NCBI GenBank assembly: GCA_030141605.1
Contig: JAQGDQ010000098.1
Coordinates: 64,001-100,135 of the forward strand
Reading direction: 5' to 3'
DNA length: 36,135 nt
DNA from: Tubiluchus corallicola
Lineage: Eukaryota; Priapulida; Priapulimorpha; Priapulimorphida; Tubiluchidae
Positions 22,304 to 33,126 of the stretch are shown in pieces. Each line of letters starts with the position of its first letter. Within the stretch, counting starts at the first letter, position 1. A program made the position numbers and the translations under genes. The notes under the pieces are model-generated. The model was not told the origin of the DNA. It made no database searches and was given only the letters and a program-made list of their open reading frames with translations.

Positions 22304-23800
22304 GTAAGTTTTACTATTAAGAAATTTATATTGTCTTTGTGTGTATGTTTTTGCAAAATTTATATTGTTTTCCATTCCTAGGGAGGAAAGTCAGTGTAGC
22401 GCAACTACAGTTACGTACAGTAGTTTCAATGATGCATGTGCAATGTGTTATTGACTGTATCATGTGTTCATGATGTGTGTAGACTCATTGACTGGATTAG
22501 AAGCAGAAGTAATTATCGAATTTAAACTTAGAATTTTAATTAACACGGAAAACTGAGTTTGTAGAGCTAGAGGACAAGCCAGGATTTTTGATGTCAACGT
22601 ATTTTAACAATAATCAAGAAAAGAAGTTTATCAGTACATTAATGTCTTGATAATGAGTATTATTATTTTATTTAAATGTGCTCACTGACAGGTCTTTAAT
22701 GAGTATTACTAGGGAAAAGACTTTTTTGTACTTTTTCTGACTGACTTATACTGCATTTCCCCATTTTCCCCAAGTTACTCCTTGTGCTAAAGGGGGCTCC
22801 TACAATCTGCACATTTTGCTGAAGAAACAAGACAATTGCTAATATTATATTTTAATTATAAGTGATTAAAGTGCGGAATCACATTTTAGTTTATGCTTTT
22901 GAATGATAATATAACTACACACATTAACTGTCAGTAGACTTGTGTGAGTCTGATATGTGACTCTGTGGACACCTCCATAGATTGCTCACTATGCATGTAA
23001 AGACTTTTCGTACTAAAATCAAAATGCAAAATAAGCAAAACATGCTGAAAAGAAACGTGACATGGGATTTAAGAAATATACTGTACTGTGCTTGATTCTA
23101 TATCAAGTGACTGGCTCTTATGAAATAGCCTATATTTTAATATACTTACAATACAATTGTTAAAATAATTGTGGAAACATAGTCAGCTGTAAATGTGTTG
23201 TTCTCTTCCCGGCTTTGCCTCATGTCTTGCTAGGAGACCTTAGAGCATTCTTCCAGACCTAGAGAATTTGAGCACTCTTCCAGATCTATACCTACAGGAT
23301 TTTGTCTTTGCTTTAGGCTGCCCAAATTAGTCCCGCACTTTCTCAGATTGGTAGATGTGAAGTAGGTTGCTAGTCTAGATGCTATCTGTTTAAAAAAAAT
23401 CTACCAAGAAAACTGGCTACTTGTTAATAGAGTATGTAAGTTTAATAACTGCGTTATTTGGACGTTTTTGGGGTCAGATAACTTAAATCTAAATGGTATA
23501 AGAAATTTTATGTGGTTAATAAAAATGTTGACTAGTGTGAAAAGTTATACTGGATTTTTTCTGCATTTATTAAATAATTCTTAAGATATTAGCAGTGGAG
23601 ATATCATATCTACATAGCAAGTTACCAACGACATTTGGTTACAAGCTCTTGCCCTTAACATTTGTATACAATATCATATTGTCTTCATGTCTGCTTTTTA
23701 TTTTGTACAAAAGGGGGAAGATCAACAAATATGGAAAATATTTTTAAAAAGTGTACCTAGTTGCATTTAAGTGTAAACCGAAGACAAATTTTCATCATCT
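22304..23800. other. No gene seen
   Basis: AT-rich sequence, either intergenic or the intron of the gene suggested at 22160-22303. No exon or repeat was recognised. Confidence 0.5.
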
Positions 23801-23804
23801 GAAT

Positions 23805-24560
23805 CGAAACTGATTTTTTATTCTGGGGGGCTACCAAACGGAAACTTAACCAAATGATCGGCTGTGCTGCCAAACCGAATTCTGAATTTTATTTGGAATA
23901 CCGGACAGAAGTCAAACTGAATTTTTTATCTAAACTGAACCGAATAATTCCAACTGAAAAGATTTACAAACTCTGTAGTGTTTTATCATTTTATGTTAGT
24001 GGCGTTTGGTGAGTTCTGTAATATTGTTGTGATTACTAAATCTGTGTTTGTTTAATGTTATGTAGTAAAGTATTAAATGTTTTAAAAGCAGCTCTAATTA
24101 TTTCAAAGGCTGTTCAAACTATTTTGTATAATCAAAAAAGAAAAAAACTAAATTTAAGCAAAATTGCAATAGCATAATTGTTTACTAGCTCGAGTTCTTA
24201 TTGATTTTATTTCTTCGTGTATAAGCGAATACAGCAGTGCTATGTTGTTGCACATTGGCATGACTTGCGTACCAACAGTGCTTCATATTCTTCGAGTTAT
24301 CATACAGAAACAAAACAAATTGTCAGCTGTTATGCCGTGTTTTCCATTTGCTATCAGCTTTTTTCAGACAAATTTTTGTATGCATTATCGGTTTGTTTAA
24401 TCTAATTTTCACTGAATCGGACAATTATTAAAAAGTAACTTCGGTATATTGAAGGTTCACTGAATCTTTAGTAATTAAAACCGAAGTTTACCGGACCAGA
24501 TTTTATACTGATATTCTGGGAAAAAAAATTGGTGCTTCGAATATTCGGAGACCTCTAGTT
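23805..24560. mobile_element. Possible non-autonomous hAT-like element
   Basis: The right end reads, on the - strand, TAGAGGTCTCCGAATATTCG (about 24560-24541), which looks like a hAT-type terminus (YAGRGG...). The interior is full of loose CCGAA/GAATT words, and a perfect 9-bp inverted pair AACTTCGGT..ACCGAAGTT lies at about 24439-24488. A matching left end was not found, so the 5' limit is a guess. Confidence 0.3.
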
Positions 24561-25538
24561 GAATAAGCTAACAAAATGACTTGTACCAGTGACAAAGAAG
24601 CTATCAAGACATCAGCTGTGCAGCTAGGATCCCAGCATGCTTCAGTTGCTCCAAAATGTTCAGTTATTCATGAAATAATATAATTTATTCTTGCAAAGTT
24701 TTTTGCTCATTCATTTACAAAATGTGACGCTTTCATAAAACTCGCTTCGGGTTCTAGTATCAGCTGTAGTATCTGCAGAGTGTTTAAATTTCCAAGTTTT
24801 GCATGGTGCTAATCAATACCTGATATCTGTGTACAATAAAACTCTATACTTGCAGATGATGTGTAAAATTTCGAGATCAGTTTTTAGCTGCATGTAAAAA
24901 TTTACCGATCTTCTGATTCTTTTCCTTTAAAAGGTTTCTCTACATTGTAACAGATGATACTACACCATACACAACCATTTCGGATTTGATGGCCTCTCAT
25001 GCTGGAGATAGAAACAATATAAAGCTGGTTTATCTGATGGCATTCTGCCATTCTTGAAGTAAATGGCTGTTATGTCTTAACCAGTTAGCTTCCATATCTC
25101 CAGGATCAAGACCAGTAATGAATAATCAATGTCAAACTTCCTGGCTTCTTGTTATTCAGTCTAGTACAGAAGCATTGTGCTTGGCGTGTTTGTAGTAATC
25201 TAATGCTAGGTTGTAAATGGACAATAGACATATTAGACCATATGTAAAGTGATTTTGCCTCTTAGCAATTTTGTTTAGATATCTCTTACTTGTGCTTGGT
25301 GATCTTACATAAATGAAAATTGAATGTAAAGTTAGGAGACATTTAGGTGAGGACATAAACAAATAAATAGATGGTGACTCGACTAAGAAGTCATAAACTG
25401 TTTTTGTTTTCGTTCTTCTATCCTGTTCATCTTTAGTTTGGATTCAGTTTCATTTTTTATGAAAGCATTTTAAATTGGAGTAGTACTATTCATTTAAATT
25501 AGCCCAACAACAATTGTACCTGACATGATTGTCTGGAT

Positions 25539-25867
25539 TTAATAGCGCAGTTTCTTAAAGCTAGGTGGTTGCCTGTCTGTAGAATGTGGACGAAAGCTTA
25601 GATAGCTTTGATAAGTGGATGGTCTAGTTTCTCCAATCTTCCGTGGTAGCAAGTCTCGGATTGCAGGATTGTATTCATCTAGCAGTCTTGAGACCATATA
25701 TGGGCCATCTTTATGGCTTTAAATAAAACAAGATCAGGAGTTCGCACCATCGGAGGCCCATGCTCCGGAATTCCGTCTGTACATTCCTTCCAAATGTTGG
25801 CAGCCAAAGTGATTTTAAGAAAGATACCTTCAGAAAATCCTTCAGATTTTCCTTTTAAAAAATGCAA
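25539..25867 (-). pseudogene. Coding-like fragment in two overlapping frames, family unknown
   Basis: On the - strand one frame (25867-25679) includes KITLAANIWKECTDGIPEHG and PPMVRTPDLVLFKAIK. The next frame (25718-25539) reads DGPYMVSRLLDEYNPAIRD, then LLPRKIGETRPSTYQSYLSF and a Pro/Arg-rich tail ending at TAA (25541-25539). The second part is strikingly unlike the AT-rich background and ends like a real C-terminus. The two frames overlap at about 25718-25679, so one frameshift or an unseen splice joins them. I do not recognise the family; a transposon-derived ORF or a decayed host gene are both possible. It lies close to the N gap, so a sequencing error is also possible. Confidence 0.4.
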
Positions 25868-26035
25868 GTAACATCGCTTTCGGCTTCAGCCCTTACTTCT
25901 AATGTTAGAACAAGAACTCTTGAGTACTAGGGCTTTGTGTACTCCTTACCTTTCTCATTTGAATGTTCCCTTGGTAAAACATAAGAGTGTACAGTACTTT
26001 AAGCTAACATACGTTAAAATGCCTGTGGTTTTCTT

Positions 26036-26135
26036 NNNNNNNNNNNNNNNNNNNNNNNNNNNNNNNNNNNNNNNNNNNNNNNNNNNNNNNNNNNNNNNNN
26101 NNNNNNNNNNNNNNNNNNNNNNNNNNNNNNNNNNN
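26036..26135. other. Assembly gap (100 N)
   Basis: Exactly 100 N, the usual placeholder for a gap of unknown size. The duplicated segment begins at the first base after it. Confidence 0.99.
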
Positions 26136-29100
26136 TGTTACAAAGTTTTTTCTTGTACTTCCGTCATGTTTCATGTACTTTAGTCGTGTTTCAAAAACTT
26201 AATAAAAATTCATGATATTAATCAAACTGACTTTACACTTCATTTCGAAATGGAGATAGCCTTACATTGACAAATGCGCTAGATATACCAGTATATATAC
26301 AGCTTACTTCTGTCCGTGCAAAGATTTTTGCCAGTTTTTTAAATATGACATGGCTATCAGCAATGTTTAAACTACATTTTGACTGCAACCATATTTCGCT
26401 TTAAGTTCTGCTTTACACACAGCCTTTAAGGAATTTGGCGAAATCAGCTTTTCTGATTCATCCGATGTCAAACATCTTGCTTTTTTCATGAAAGAACATT
26501 TGATCTGCACTTGATTCGGACTTATTCAGAGTAATTCAGACTTATGTTTTGTTCACTTTCATGCTCAGTGTTAACGTGGCCAGTGTTTTATTCCCTTTGC
26601 CAATCGACTACCGCTTGTAAAGCAATAGTATGCAAATGTAATATTTGGATTGGACGGGCCCAAGTGGTTCAGAATCAATAAGACTGTCGGATGAAGGTTT
26701 ATTTAACATCATAGTGAGTAGTAGTGTGAGAGAAAGTACTCACTGCTTCCTTGGTATGGTTTACTGGGGGATCGAACCACATTGAAGTCCTCTAAATTGG
26801 CGGAGAATTTGCAAGGTTGTAATACACCATAATTGTCCGGAAAAAATGTGAAATGCTGGGTAATTGTGAGCATTTTATTTTCAGTGTCGTTTGCTCTGAC
26901 TATTTGCCTCCTATTATGATCAGTGCCTAAAGATACGTGTTTGTGCTGAATTGATTGTAAATGTCAGTTTGTTGTGCGCATTGGTTTTGGGGTGCTCACT
27001 GATTGTATTCGTGCCCTGGAAGGATCAGATGCTCATAATGATTGAGATTTCATTTGCAATTGAAATTTTTGAATCTCAAAAATTTGAATCCATTTTTGTA
27101 CTATTTGCTTGGCAAAAATGGCAACTAAGAATGATAGTTTAACTTTGTCACTGTCAGGCAAAATTTGAATGATTAAAAAGGATCATTAAAAAGGATGCAA
27201 AATTTGTTACATTACTTTTTTACGTGTGGACGTAACAAAATGAATTTCCGTTATTGTATTGCAGGCACACTTAGCATTCTCCACATGTAATAGTAAATAT
27301 TTAGCCTTCCTTTAATTTTTGTACGCTACATTAGCCAGTCTGGGAAAAACAAGCGTGGACTATATACAGTTGACATAAACAATACTGAACGTCCTACATT
27401 TCAGCAGTGGAAGCATTTATGAAGCTCAGCTTGAACGCTCGCTCCCCCCGCTGAGAAATGAGAATGTGGTTTCATGAGCCACCATCTCAACCCGTATGTT
27501 AGAGTGGTATAGCAGCTTTGTGTGCTGGCTCAGCTTCAAGCACATGCTACGTTGGTCCTGATGCTGAGTGACGCGCATCCTTGGCGTGCCAACTTCATGA
27601 GTGGTGGTTTAAAACAGTTTATCTTGGATAGACACGTTGTGAATGCAGGCTCTATAACTATACATGAATGTGCAAAATTTTACAAGCGTAATTATATAAT
27701 TTGAGTGAATTGGTCACAAAAAGATAAGGGGTAGCAGCGCTTTTGAAAAATCTGGGACAAGTTTTATGTGAAAAAGTTTTAAAGACTATTACCCATTACT
27801 CATAGGTAAGATACATATTCTTTAAAGTTTTGTTTGTCTTTGTGAATATATTATTGTAAATTACACGTGAAATAATTAGTCTTGCCTGAGTACTCGGTTT
27901 TTATTCGGCTTTTCTTTCAATTATTTGAGATGTAATGGAGTCGCCGTCTTTCTTGTTGCTGTGAATCTTGCGCGCTATTAATTATTTCTATTTATGACAG
28001 TAACATGACTTACCAAGGTGACATTGGACAGTGGACAATGATTTATAAATGCATATATGAAGCCTGGTGCTTCTGAATAAACCTGTCGTATGTATGTGAA
28101 CGAAGCTTTATTTTTGCTTTGATTGCTGTTTCGAGTCACTAAGTTATCAGTTAACTTTCGCAATATCTGTCTACATTATTGAGTCGTATGAGTCTCTGAG
28201 TCATCTGTACCAGTATGGCTGTATACGTTTTTAGTCACAGAGTAACTGTAAGCTTTCGCAATATTTCTATATGACTGTACATTGACAGGACGACATCCTG
28301 CTATATTTAACAGGAAGTTCGCCTCCTGTAGCCTGACAAATCACCCGTAATCTTGCTAAAATAAAACACCTATCCTCATAAAAATAGTCATTAGGATACT
28401 GACAAGGTTAGGCGCATTCCCCCATAATTTAACCATTAGGTTTAATGCGTTTTATTGCAGTCGAACGGCAAGCGTGCAAACAGAATTAATATTTCACGGT
28501 GACGTGGGTAAGAAGCGCTATTGCTCTATTACTGTGCCTATATTGATTGCAAAGTTATCAATACATGTAATATTATCGTCGTCCTCAACAAGTGCAGTAA
28601 AGCCCTTCGTGAATGTTTTCTCCCTGAGTCGTTCGTCCGGATGAGTATTGACAAGGCAGCTAGCCTTAATTGATAGCGCAAATGTTCGAAAAATCTACTG
28701 CCGAAGACACCGAATCTTCTTCGATAAGAGCGTCGAAAAAGAAGTCCACAAACTGGAAATTAGAGATGAAAACAATAAGAGTTTTTGTGTTACTGCTAGC
28801 AAACCGCTTTCCGACGAGGTTTAAAAACTATCCGAACACAACAAGAGGCTTTGTTATGGATCTTCGATCTGCGAAACTTTATAAGGATTGAAATTACTGG
28901 GGAGGAGGAGTTTCTTTAGGTTTTGTTAGTTTTAGGAATAAAAACACATAAGCGATTAACTCCAAATGACCTATGTCAACACAATTATAAAACTATTCAG
29001 ACAATCTGCAGTTCACGATAGCTTAATTTTTTCATGGCAAATTTTCAATTTGTGTTGAGCTTTTGGTGAAAATTTCAAGCCGGTAATAGTCTTCAGCGAT

Positions 29101-29144
29101 TTATATTCTAGAAATATTTGTTTCTTTAAAGTCGACAAGCAACA
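26136..29144. repeat. Large near-identical repeat, copy 1
   Basis: Matches 33127-36135 at a constant offset of 6991. Differences seen: 26534 A/G, 27215 C/T, 27231 C/A, 28195 T/A. No indels. No recognisable gene is present in it. The copy starts at the gap, so its true left limit is unknown. Confidence 0.97.
28670..28891 (+). CDS. Hypothetical small ORF within the duplicated unit
   Basis: A 73-codon frame, MIAQMFEKSTAEDTESSSI..., ending LRSAKLYKD; an internal ATG gives MFEKSTAEDTESSS. A second frame over the same bases (about 28637-28830, no ATG) is also long and reads DKSVEKEVHKLEIRDENNKS. Both look better than background and only one can be right. The stretch has more CpG than its surroundings. 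No family was recognised. It is repeated intact at 35661-35882. Confidence 0.2.
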   Translation: MIAQMFEKSTAEDTESSSIRASKKKSTNWKLEMKTIRVFVLLLANRFPTRFKNYPNTTRGFVMDLRSAKLYKD

Positions 29145-30180
29145 AAATTCAAGTTTCTTTTTAACTAATTAGCCAGTGATTTCAGTCTACGTGTAGATCC
29201 TAGTATATATTGACCTCTTTCTAGGCGGGTAAATGCCCTATTTGCATAACACTAGGCTACCTCTAAAATAGTCGTGGAATTTCATTACTGACCTACTTTG
29301 CGGAAAAATATGTCGAAGAACCAGGCTTCTGTTAACCATTTCGTTAGTCCACTTGTTGATGATGAATTATATCTTTGAATTGACGAGAAAAGAAATGATG
29401 TATTGAACTGTTCGTATTGTGTACACAGTTTCAATTGTCTAAGAAAAAGTTTGGCTAGAGTTTAAAATTCCCCACAAACAAGAAATTAGCTCGTGAAGCG
29501 GATTAGGGTAGGGTTGGATTTAGGGTTAGGGTTAGGGTATTTAAATTGCGTGTGGAATTGAGAACTCCTTCCAAAAGTTTTTGACCTCAAGATTTCAATG
29601 GATTTTTTTTGTCTGCACCTCTTACAGAACGTCATGCCAGTAAAGAGGAGAGACATTTGAAATGGAGATACATGTAGTTGGGAAATGTGTACATTTGACT
29701 GAAGCACGGGCTATCAGTAAGCGAGTGGGATCATATGGCTAGGCCGCTAGGGTGACGGGTCAGCTTAACATTGAAAATTGTTGTTTGTTCTTACCTTCTT
29801 ATGCATCAGAAACACTTCCGTTAATAAAATAGGCTCAGCTTATTAACTCAAATAACTATAGTTAAGGGCATGAGCTTACAAAGTATGAATCTGAAATTAG
29901 TACTGACAGTGACACTGTTTCATGTAAGGCAGACGTTTGGACAGTAGAGGTAATATCAATCTGACTTTTGGCTAACACCTAAGGATAGACTGATAGCAGA
30001 TTAAAAAAAGTAGATTAGAGCAAAGCGAAGACAGACTAATATATAATCAGACAAAAGCTGTTAGTGTCTTTCACTTGTGCTTTTCAGACAAGAAGGTGAC
30101 TGCAGGACGGTGCCTGTTAATCAGATCTCATTAGTTTTTGTCTTTAGCATAATGACTAGTGCGCAGTAGATCTTAAGTAT
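29145..30180. other. No gene seen
   Basis: Apart from the TTAGGG run, nothing was recognised. The open frame at 29486-29707 (-) partly translates that repeat. Confidence 0.5.
29501..29539. repeat. Interstitial telomere-type (TTAGGG)n
   Basis: Three perfect tandem TTAGGG units at 29520-29537, preceded by degenerate units from 29501. TTAGGG is the ancestral animal telomere repeat. Confidence 0.85.
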
Positions 30181-30189
30181 ACAGAATCT

Positions 30190-30420
<231 letters not shown>

Positions 30421-33126
30421 GTTAACCTTTGTTCAAATTTTATAATGCCTGAATAATATTTGCTATTCAGTTTTCTCAGCAGTTTTTGTAAATTCATTTT
30501 AGTGGAAATAATTTTTCATTTTCTTTGAATACGTGCTGCTGTTTCATGACGTTGTTTTTTCCAGGAAGCTCTTTGTGAAACATCAGTCACTTTTATATTT
30601 TTCCTGTCTCTAGATTCAAGTCTTGTTTAATGTAATTGTTCATTGTCTGGCAAATTCTGTGGCGAATCCAGCAACATAGGGAATTTCACTACACGTGCAC
30701 AGCACACTTTGCAATTGTATTCTGCAGGTTTTTTACGACCATTTGTTATAAATTATAATAACTTTGAAATAGTATTAACGAGGTTGGTGTAAAATGTCAT
30801 GTCAGTGGTATAATAATGATCTTGCATTTTCTTTGTTTAAACTGTGTTCTTTATTATTATTATATATAATATATATAATAGTACAAATACTATTTCAAAT
30901 GCAAAAGATATGTCAAGATGATTTAAAATTTGTTATAAAATCAACAAGAAATTGTTTTTATTTTAAACACCACTTTTCTTTCCTCTTACATCAGTACGCA
31001 TAAATAGTGGCTCACCTATTACATATCGTTTAAGAAGAATTCTGCGTACTGTAACCAAACATCTTAAACATAGTAAATAATATGGCAAAAATGTGTATGT
31101 TTCAGTTTGGAGTAGATAAATTGCGTGTTAAGGTTTGCGGTGACGTTGTAAATTATTTTAGACGATACAGCATGAGTTAATTAGTATTGTGTATAAACTG
31201 TTTAGTGTGTTTTGTTTTTATTTTTCCTTTCGTAAAAGAAATGACTCGTGACGGCATATCCAAAAACTTGTGGCAACTGCTTGTTAATGAGTCAAGCTAC
31301 CGCACAGTTATATCATGCGGCTGGCGTGAGACATGAGGTCCCCCCCGTGCGAACACGTGAACCGGATTCTCGCATGCCGGTAATCAGATGTTGTGCGGGC
31401 TGGGTAATATGCCGATATAGAAAATCTATCTTCAAAAATATACAGAGAAGCTAAATATTCTTTAAGCTTTGTATAAGATGAATATGGTCTATTCTGAATT
31501 ATATGCAGCCGCGTAATGTAAGCGGTATTCGTATAAAAATCATGTATACTCCTTGCACGCCGTACGTTCGCGCGCATTTTTTGCAAATGCAAGTATTCAT
31601 ACTCATCACTCCCTGAGTATATTTTTCTCCTAACTGACTGATCTATAGGAGGAGGATTTCGCAAAAAAGAGAGAGCCTTTGAAAATGATTAAGACAGATC
31701 TACACTGTGTTTAGGATGTTTTTGCAGGCCAGTTTGTTTCCCTCAAGGCAAAATGATACATTGTTTATTCTGCGTTTCAGAACATAATTTATCGGTATTG
31801 CCCATCTAAAAGTTCCTTCACCTTTTTTGAAAAAAATCAAGCACTGTGCAAATATTGCTGTGTGAAAGCTGCAAGAGTTTTCATGCTAAGATTAGGTGCA
31901 GTCTTTGCATGGCTGTTTTCAAATTTTGGCTGCTTTGTCTGCTTTTAAACGTTTGTGTAGTTCAGCCTGGTTGTTTAGATAGTAGTCGGCTGTTTTTAAA
32001 CATTTAGTTCATTTGAATGATTTTTTATTGGAACACCTACTGTTTGTTTCATAATGGTACACCACATTTCTTTAGTAAGTTTCCTTTGTGAATTTAAAAT
32101 ATCTCACAAAAAATTGAAAAATATCTCACACTGTTTCAGTATAATGCTTCATGTTTTAGGTAAATGAAAAAAAGGCACTGAAAGTCACTAAATTTTTTAT
32201 TTACAAACTTAAATTTAATTATACAGCGATTAATTTAATTATAGTTTACTTGTAAATTTTTTAACTGTGAGCTTCATTTTTGTAAGCCTTTTCAATTTAT
32301 AAATATGTATTTGACACATCAAATTAAACCATCCAAATAAAACATGCAGAAAAAAGCCAAAAAGTGTTTGGGAATCTTTGGTAATGAATACTAAAATTTT
32401 TTCTATAAAATCCTAAAATCAACTGTTCAAATAACATGTACCATTTTTTTTCTTGTTCTGGAGACTCCATCTGACTGCGGTTTCGTCTGGCGTGAATGTA
32501 TCAAGTTTTGAAGCGGATACAGTATACAGTAAGTCACTAATCCCACTTGAAAGTCGTGAAACTAGATTAGATTAGTATGTAGAGCGTATGGATGGTCTCT
32601 CTGCTGGGAGCCTGATTGGGTTTTACATCATTCGCTCCCAGTTATATTGCTTTGGGATTCATTAACGTAATTGTTGCCTGTCATGGAACGGATCTGAATA
32701 TTCATAAGGGTGTTGCTGCGAAGCACACGAATTGTTTTAATATCTCTCTGTTTCCTGATGATTGTGAGAGAGATTGCTGACCTTTCGAGTTGATGAGGCG
32801 TTGAAATTTGCCGCACTTTCGTTCTTTCTGTCGTAAGCATTCAGAATATCAACGCTACTGTGGCATGGAATAATGTATGGACACTGTTTTGCTAAAGTCC
32901 ACAAAGGCAGAGGTTGTTTTTTTTCAAGTTGTGTGATTTAAAGTTTGTTTGATTAATCAGCATTTGGTTTAGGATTGAAGTTGACCTCTCTTTTTAGCTT
33001 TAGAAGGGGTTGCTCTCCAGTATCCAACCCAAACTATTCAGGGGCTGACGCTGGTCGCACGAGTTGATTCTGTCAGAATTAGAATATTTCTGACGTATAA
33101 TTGGCTCACAACATCTAGGAATCCTT
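30421..33126. other. Single-copy part of the 6991-bp unit, no gene seen
   Basis: AT-rich with two more CpG-containing patches (about 31240-31420 and 31550-31580). The open frames at 31308-31664 (-) and 32628-32840 (-) show no recognisable motif. A perfect 8-bp inverted repeat CTGGGAGC..GCTCCCAG spans 32604-32641 with a 22-nt loop. Confidence 0.5.

Noticed and set aside
24584-24691. A 35-codon frame MTCTSDKEAIKTSAVQL after a possible acceptor
   Set aside because: Too short, with no donor or partner exon and no family resemblance.
31308-31664. A 118-codon - strand ORF, the longest non-repeat frame in the window
   Set aside because: There is no recognisable domain or clear splice context, and its composition resembles chance sequence.
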